Position numbers and translations under genes: made by a program. From Salinivirga cyanobacteriivorans (GTDB lineage: Bacteria > Bacteroidota > Bacteroidia > Bacteroidales > Salinivirgaceae), in the NCBI RefSeq assembly GCF_001443605.1, contig NZ_CP013118.1, forward strand, positions 248,001 through 312,000: a DNA stretch of 64,000 nucleotides, given 5' to 3'. The notes under the pieces were generated by a model that made no database searches, was not told the DNA's origin, and saw only the letters and a program-made list of their open reading frames with translations. Of this stretch, positions 58,768 to 64,000 are shown in pieces (the stretch's first letter is position 1; each line of letters starts with the position of its first letter).

Positions 58768-61700
58768 GGCAAATGAGTTTCAACTTTAACAGGAGCACTC
58801 CAAAAACTTCTATTTAAAACTATTGTTTGCGTCGCTCCTCCAATGGTTTCATATCCATTTTGCAAAGTCGGTGCGATTGTACTTTTAAAAACATTTCCTG
58901 CTTGTGTTGCAGTAATTTTATATAAATCATACTCTACGGCATGACTACCAATAGGTAGACCTAATTTCTGCTCTAAGTTAGACAAATTTTTAACATTATC
59001 CCATTCTGTTTTTGTCACCCAAAAGGGTGTAAAATCGGAAACAATACCATTCTTAGGAACGATTTTATACAGTTCTTCTCCTTGAGAAAATGTCTTTTTA
59101 ATAGGTGTATCTGAACCTGCTTTAATTGCATCATTAATGGCTTCATCTATAATAGAAGAAGGCGCATTTGAAGCATTAATCATATCTTCAACAAGTGATT
59201 CTGGTAAATCTGATCTTGATAAACCTTGAGGTTGAAATTGATTAATATCATTTCCATATTGTTGAACTAAATCATCTTTCCAGGAAGTTCTATTAACAAA
59301 TTTTTCTGGGTTTGAAGTACTGCTTAAATCATCAATAAAGGCATCTCTCTTGGTAGGATTGTTATCTAAGTATCGATTTACCTTTGAAAGCTTTTCAGGA
59401 TCCGTTTTTAATACCTGTGAAATATTTGCTTCATCAAGAACCTTCCAACTCTCGACCAAATCTGGATTTTGCAAAAATGCATTGAGAACGTCATCATCTA
59501 CATTGGCAAAATCGTTGAGGAAATCGTTACCTCCATCAGGCAGATCATCCAGTTTTGCTAAAAGATCATCGGTAAGGTCTCCATCCAACGAACGGAACCT
59601 AGCCCATAGTTTTGCTTTTGGCAATTTTGTTGCAACTTCCATTGCAAAATCTGACAACTTTGCCAAAAAAGCTCCTCCAAAAAATACAGAAGATGCTGTT
59701 CTTATACTAGTTTTTGATATTAAATGTTTTTTCCGCCCTCCATTTGTATTACTGGCAACCATATCTTTAAACCCCTGAGAATCACTGCCTGTTAATTCTT
59801 CCAGGGCAATTTCAAACAGTAGAGAAAATGCTATGGAAGGGTTCTCAACAATTTGATTTTTAATGGATATAAAACCATTAACTGCTTGGCTTCGTGCTTC
59901 TGAATCGGTTACAACATCAAAAATTGCAGAGACAATACTTGTTATATCTGTAACCGCAATTGCAGCACCCTCTAATGTGCCTGTAAGAATTCCGGGTGCT
60001 TTTATGACATAATCCTGATCTTCGAAGTATACTGGTTGCTCAATTAAACCTGTTTTTAAAAATTCAACACCTACGCCTCCGGCTTCACAAATGATTTTAA
60101 AGAATGATACATTTTTAGATACTTGAAGATTGCCTCCCCCGGGAAATTCGCCATTGTCTAAAGAACCATTACTACTATTCAAAGTGCTCGCAATATCTTT
60201 AACTTCATAGTATTCAAAACATGCGTTTGCCTTATTGCGCATATTCGCAGCAATGGCCGGAACATTCGCCACTTTCTCCTCATTTTCAATTGAGGCAACG
60301 GTTATATCTTTATGTATTCCAAAAGCACTATATTGATATATACCACCATCGGACAGACCAACTCTCATCCGAGTTTCGACACTAGCATTACTCCAGTTTC
60401 CCTGATTAATATCTTCAATAGAAGTTGTAATTTCCACAAGGTTGTCACCTTGCAACTCATAAACTTTTCCTCCTATTTCTAATTCAAATTTCTGTGTTGA
60501 CCGAGCTAATTGATTTAGCTGAGATAGCAGATCAATAGCTTTTGTCTGTCTACAATTATTAACATCATCTTCAAAGTTGGATATTAAAGTGTTATCAGAT
60601 ACAGGGTCTTCTAATTCACAAAAATTGCTATAATCATGTTGTGGTTCACAAATACTAATTATACTACCATTGCTGAAAATCAATATGGCTTCGGTATGAT
60701 CTTGTTCATTTATTACAGGATATGCTCCGGTAAAATCTGGAATTGTAATTTCGCCAACAACATAACCATTTTCATTTTTACCAATAAATTTATATACTTC
60801 GGTTGTAGTCGTTTGGTTTTCATCGCCTGAAATAGTTGTATTGCACAATTTAATATATACATAATCAACACCTGAAATTACGTCAATGGCATCTTCAATT
60901 ATCTCCCCCTCTTCCACATCTTCAAAGATGTGCCAGCCGCCTTCGGGGTTGTGGATGAAGTCCCATTGGTATTTCCAAAGTTCGGTGCCGGTTGAATAAT
61001 CCATAAGATTATCTGTTTCTCCCTGAGGCAAAGTAAAGGAATTTTCTTCGGAAAACGTGTGGCGTAAATTAAAAACTCCGTGGCCAAGTTCATGCGCTAC
61101 ATCGCGGGTGGTGGCATCGGCGGTTACGAAGCCGTAGCGCGATTTAATGGGCATATACCCACGTACGTCGCCGCCTTCGGTGATGCCGGGGATTACGAAC
61201 AGGTAGGCCTGGCCCTGTTGCACGGGGTCGTACTGCATGCTGGCCAGAAACGATTCCCACACGGCGCGCATCTCGTTGCTGTAGTCGGTGTTGGGGCGCT
61301 CTATGAGGCCGTCGCCGTTTTCGTCCCAATAGTTGATGTCCAGCGCGGGCAGGTATTCCACATCCCAGCTTACCACGGCCTGGCCGTAAATGTCGTTGAG
61401 GGCCTCTTCGAGTTGTTCCTGTGTGTAATTGAGCTCGTGGCCTACAGGTACTACTTTCAATTCGAGGGCAAAGCGCTCATAAGCTGCCACCCCTATACCT
61501 CCGGCTACAGAAGCTTCCCCGGTGGTGGTATCGCGGTTGCACACGGCCAGCAGAATATCTTCATTGCCGGGTGGTGCCTGCAGGCTGAGTGTGTAGCCTG
61601 AGGTGGCATCGCCGTCTGCGCTTACGCCGGTGCCGCCCGACTGGTACTGGAAATTGAGCTCATCGGCGTCGCTGTCGTTCACCTGCACGCGCAACATGCC

Positions 61701-63590
61701 GGTTTCATCGGTGGACATGGCTTTCCAGCCAATGCCGGTGACCTGCGTACCCGTGGTCAGGGTTTGATAGCCGGTTACGGGCGGATCGCGATAAGCATCC
61801 ATACCGTATTTGGACATGCTGTGGGGGACAAACTCAATTGGCCTGTCGCAGGCGATCATATCCTGCACCGGATCGTGGTCGGCTCCACCACCGGAACCAC
61901 CTTCGCCATCGCCACCCACGTTGAAATGGTCATCTTCGGTTACCACCACCTCGGTGCCTGCGCCATCGCTGATGTAGGTGGCACCTCCCACTGCAACCAT
62001 GGCCGTGTCCACAGCACCGCCATTGTACACGATCCAGGTGCTGTCGTTAATCTGTTCCAGAGAGTCAATGGGGTTATCCACGTTCACCGTGTCACCGGGT
62101 GTGGGAATATCGCCACCGCCGGGTCCGCCCCCTGGGCCGCCCCCACCGTTGCCTCCGCCATAATTGAACGTAACACTGTCGCCCCGCATGGCGGATACGG
62201 TGCCGGAAGCCATCTTGTTGTAAAGGGTCACCTCCATATCCTCGAACCGGGTGCGAATGCTTACATTGAACAGCGGCATATTGAGTCTGCCCCGACCTGT
62301 AAACTGGGTGCCGTTTTGTGATTCTATCTCATCAATGGTCATGGGGAAGGTTCCTGCAAGAATGATATCCAAGGGCTCCAGATCCTCACGCAGCAATTCA
62401 TCATCAATTTCCGGTGGTTCCAGCTGTGGATTACATTCGTTGTTGAGCGGTTCCAACTCATTGGTGGTAAAGCTGCGCTCCATGGTGGGTTCGCTCATGT
62501 AGCCGCCACAAACGGCCCTGACACGATAGTTGTAGGCCGTGGATGGTGACAACGACTGGATCATGGCCGTTTCTCCCACAGTGTCGATGATGCGCCACTC
62601 CTCGCCCACATCAGCATCGGTGGGCATAAACTCCACCCGGAACTGTTCGCTACCCGGGCGGGCCACCCAGCTTATGCGGGCCTGTGTGATTTCCACTTCG
62701 CTGTGGGTGGGGTTAAGCGGTGTCTGACAGGCCGAACCATATTGGAACATGATGGGTTCTGAATGGCCCTGATTCTTAAAACTCACCTGGTTGGAGGGGT
62801 CACTGGCCGTAACCCGGCACACGTAATGCGAACCGGGATTAAGCACCGGGTACGACGGCCCCCAGATCAGGGTGGTCATGGGCAATTGATAACTGTACGT
62901 GCTTGGCATGCTCCCTGCCGTGACAATGGGATCGGCGTTGGCCGGGACTTCCCACAGTTCGAGTTCATACTGTATTTGATATCCACCCGAAGGGATTACG
63001 GAATTTTGAGGTATCCAGGAAAACATTACATTTTGCACGGCACCGGGGTCGAGTTGGGCGCCATCGGCCGGTTGTACAATGGCAGGCGGATCATTGAGCA
63101 TGACCCAGGCCATGGTAATGGCCGTGTTGGATATGACCACGTTGCGGCGGGGTTCCAGCACCTGCAGCTTGATGGTGTAATTGCCCTCGGGAAGCCGGCC
63201 ATTGGGCATGAAGCTGCCCCACGAACCGTTGAGCAACTGAAAGGCACCAGGTTGAAAATACGGTTCCAGCGCCACACCCAGGTTTTGAGGTATGCCACCC
63301 TGAAGGGTATAGTCTGGCACAATGGCATTGGGACTGGTTTGGATGGTAAATCCCGGGCCTTCGAAAATAAATCGCAGGCGCACATCGAGCGATGGGGTGG
63401 TGACATCGTTGAGCAGCAGGTTCACGTTTATGCGTGAAGTATTGCCCGGTACAAAACCACTTACTGTGGATGGTGCGGGTCCGGCAATGGTCATATTGGC
63501 CTGCACAGGATATTGCTGCGCATGCCCGGGTTGTAAACCCATGACACCGTAAATAATTAAAAACAAAATCGTACGTAAAACCTGCTTCAT
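58764..63590 (-). CDS. Head gene: exported polymorphic toxin with zinc-peptidase domain and exchangeable tip
   Basis: 1608 residues, ATG at 63590. Signal peptide about 1-25 (ends QPGHAQ). Residues about 26-170 resemble the TANFOR-type region of Bacteroidota surface proteins (LEPYFQPGAFQLLNG, GRLPEGNYTIKLQVLE), followed by two FN3-like parts (about 172-385) and a Gly-rich linker (about 475-500). A zinc-peptidase domain follows: HELGHGVFNLRH at 833-844 and Met-turn-like MDYS at 863-866. The fusion site is W872-Q875. The tip (about 897-1608) has apolar helices (TGTLEGAAIAVTDITSIVSA) and a C-terminal domain with LYKIVPKNGIVSDFTPFWVT and YETIGGATQTIVLNRSF, vaguely ADP-ribosyltransferase-like but not assigned. 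No T9SS C-terminal sorting domain is seen. It is the only copy with start and signal peptide, hence the expressed one. Confidence 0.9.
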   Translation of the reverse strand: MKQVLRTILFLIIYGVMGLQPGHAQQYPVQANMTIAGPAPSTVSGFVPGNTSRINVNLLLNDVTTPSLDVRLRFIFEGPGFTIQTSPNAIVPDYTLQGGIPQNLGVALEPYFQPGAFQLLNGSWGSFMPNGRLPEGNYTIKLQVLEPRRNVVISNTAITMAWVMLNDPPAIVQPADGAQLDPGAVQNVMFSWIPQNSVIPSGGYQIQYELELWEVPANADPIVTAGSMPSTYSYQLPMTTLIWGPSYPVLNPGSHYVCRVTASDPSNQVSFKNQGHSEPIMFQYGSACQTPLNPTHSEVEITQARISWVARPGSEQFRVEFMPTDADVGEEWRIIDTVGETAMIQSLSPSTAYNYRVRAVCGGYMSEPTMERSFTTNELEPLNNECNPQLEPPEIDDELLREDLEPLDIILAGTFPMTIDEIESQNGTQFTGRGRLNMPLFNVSIRTRFEDMEVTLYNKMASGTVSAMRGDSVTFNYGGGNGGGGPGGGPGGGDIPTPGDTVNVDNPIDSLEQINDSTWIVYNGGAVDTAMVAVGGATYISDGAGTEVVVTEDDHFNVGGDGEGGSGGGADHDPVQDMIACDRPIEFVPHSMSKYGMDAYRDPPVTGYQTLTTGTQVTGIGWKAMSTDETGMLRVQVNDSDADELNFQYQSGGTGVSADGDATSGYTLSLQAPPGNEDILLAVCNRDTTTGEASVAGGIGVAAYERFALELKVVPVGHELNYTQEQLEEALNDIYGQAVVSWDVEYLPALDINYWDENGDGLIERPNTDYSNEMRAVWESFLASMQYDPVQQGQAYLFVIPGITEGGDVRGYMPIKSRYGFVTADATTRDVAHELGHGVFNLRHTFSEENSFTLPQGETDNLMDYSTGTELWKYQWDFIHNPEGGWHIFEDVEEGEIIEDAIDVISGVDYVYIKLCNTTISGDENQTTTTEVYKFIGKNENGYVVGEITIPDFTGAYPVINEQDHTEAILIFSNGSIISICEPQHDYSNFCELEDPVSDNTLISNFEDDVNNCRQTKAIDLLSQLNQLARSTQKFELEIGGKVYELQGDNLVEITTSIEDINQGNWSNASVETRMRVGLSDGGIYQYSAFGIHKDITVASIENEEKVANVPAIAANMRNKANACFEYYEVKDIASTLNSSNGSLDNGEFPGGGNLQVSKNVSFFKIICEAGGVGVEFLKTGLIEQPVYFEDQDYVIKAPGILTGTLEGAAIAVTDITSIVSAIFDVVTDSEARSQAVNGFISIKNQIVENPSIAFSLLFEIALEELTGSDSQGFKDMVASNTNGGRKKHLISKTSIRTASSVFFGGAFLAKLSDFAMEVATKLPKAKLWARFRSLDGDLTDDLLAKLDDLPDGGNDFLNDFANVDDDVLNAFLQNPDLVESWKVLDEANISQVLKTDPEKLSKVNRYLDNNPTKRDAFIDDLSSTSNPEKFVNRTSWKDDLVQQYGNDINQFQPQGLSRSDLPESLVEDMINASNAPSSIIDEAINDAIKAGSDTPIKKTFSQGEELYKIVPKNGIVSDFTPFWVTKTEWDNVKNLSNLEQKLGLPIGSHAVEYDLYKITATQAGNVFKSTIAPTLQNGYETIGGATQTIVLNRSFWSAPVKVETHLP
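60966..60978. other. Putative attachment core in the head gene
   Basis: TTGGTATTTCCAA (coding TTGG-AAATA-CCAA, codons 872-875 W-K-Y-Q). Same 13 bp at the three junctions and in the long displaced copies. Right of it the head gene continues; left of it begins the current unit. Confidence 0.65.
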
Positions 63591-64000
63591 AACTTTATTT
63601 CTGTTTTGCTGTTGCTTTTTTTTTAACCACTAAGAACACAAAGACTAACTGAACATCTGTGAACAAAGCCGGAATTCTGCCATTTGCATACTCCTACTCA
63701 CCGCTTTGACACAGAGTCCACTAAATTTGAAGCTTCCGTTGTGCTTCCTCCGTGTACTTCCTGTCCTCCGTGGTTTAATTTTTAACCACTAAGAGCACTA
63801 AGACCGACTGAACATCTGCGAGCAAAACCGAAACGCCGCCAGTTGTATGCTCCTACTCACCGCCTTGCTACAAGGAACACAGGGGAAATACTATCTTCGT
63901 TTTTACTCCGTGTTCCTTGTGTCCTCCGTGGTTTATTCTTTTAACACATTCCTAAAAACAAATTCAAAAAACATCGATTAACTACAAATAACCGTTAATC
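63591..64000. repeat. Non-coding leader with tandem repeat-like units
   Basis: Two related units: about 63622-63780 and about 63781-63945. Each begins TTTAACCACTAAGA(A/G)CAC, contains GACTGAACATCTG-like and GCTCCTACTCACCG words, and ends with a TCCTCCGTGGTTTA word that can pair with the start, so each could fold as a large hairpin. No gene and no convincing -7 box for the head gene were found. Confidence 0.6.

Larger units (their letters stand above)
49320..60978. mobile_element. Proposed integrative element unit E4 (newest, intact core)
   Basis: From the terminal repeat to the core in the head gene (60966-60978): IS21-like element, non-coding block, ParE-like TA pair, both recombinases, primase, xre, immunity gene and the current tip. 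Every core gene is intact. The unit's right end is inside the head gene's reading frame. Boundaries are inferred. Confidence 0.6.

Noticed and set aside
63000..63590. Lipoprotein signal in the head protein
   Set aside because: The signal peptide ends QPGHAQ without a lipobox Cys; a signal peptidase I site fits better.
1..64000. CRISPR array, tRNA or rRNA genes
   Set aside because: No regularly spaced short repeats and no recognisable tRNA or rRNA sequence were seen; repeats here are long, dispersed or palindromic.

Overview
The window comes from a Bacteroidota genome. The evidence is Bacteroidota-type -7 boxes (TAnnTTTG), A-rich leaders instead of strong Shine-Dalgarno sites, an FN3-containing exported protein of a type I associate with this phylum, and IS and REP-like repeats that look typical of it. 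Genus cannot be set; a Marinilabiliales-like bacterium is a guess. Almost everything is accessory DNA: a polymorphic-toxin locus on the minus strand, stacked with mobile elements.

The head gene (58764-63590, minus) encodes a 1608-residue exported protein: signal peptide, a TANFOR/FN3-like region, a Gly-rich linker, a zinc-peptidase domain (HELGHGVFNLRH, then MDYS) and a unique C-terminal tip, followed by a small immunity gene. Leftwards lie at least eight displaced tip/immunity cassettes. Each starts with a piece of the same conserved protein, lacks an ATG of its own, and carries a different tip: a metzincin, NlpC/P60-like amidases, an M15-like peptidoglycan peptidase, an HEFMH metallopeptidase, a probable membrane-active protein and unknowns. 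Most immunity proteins are exported or membrane-anchored, which fits periplasmic or cell-wall targets; the head tip's partner looks cytosolic.

Between cassettes sit four copies of one element core: a TA-like pair, two overlapping tyrosine recombinase genes, a CHC2/Toprim primase-ATPase gene and a divergent XRE repressor. Copy 1 is at about 1-6522, copy 2 at 25447-32702, copy 3 at 39880-46754 and copy 4 at 52885-58412. Copies 1-3 are damaged (IS1595-like element in the primase gene; IS110-like element in the primase gene plus a frameshifted recombinase; IS3-like element in the xre gene). Copy 4, next to the head gene, looks intact. Copies 3 and 4 carry near-identical IS21-like elements at the same base of a terminal non-coding repeat.

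The key observation: at three places (24440, 36307, 49319) homology to the head gene stops at the edge of a 13-bp inverted-repeat site, TTGGAAATACCAA, inside the reading frame (codons 872-875 of the head gene). All three stubs are in the head gene's frame. I infer that each unit (tip, immunity, XRE, primase, recombinases, TA, terminal repeat) is an integrative element that inserts at this coding site, fuses its own tip in frame to the resident exported protein, and pushes the former tip downstream. The array would be a last-in-first-out stack of toxin tips, and excision of the newest unit would restore the previous one.

The 6.5-24.4 kb region is an older, rearranged part where cassettes share longer homology (the whole peptidase domain) and only 3' fragments of xre remain. 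Right of the head gene (63591-64000) is non-coding repeat DNA.
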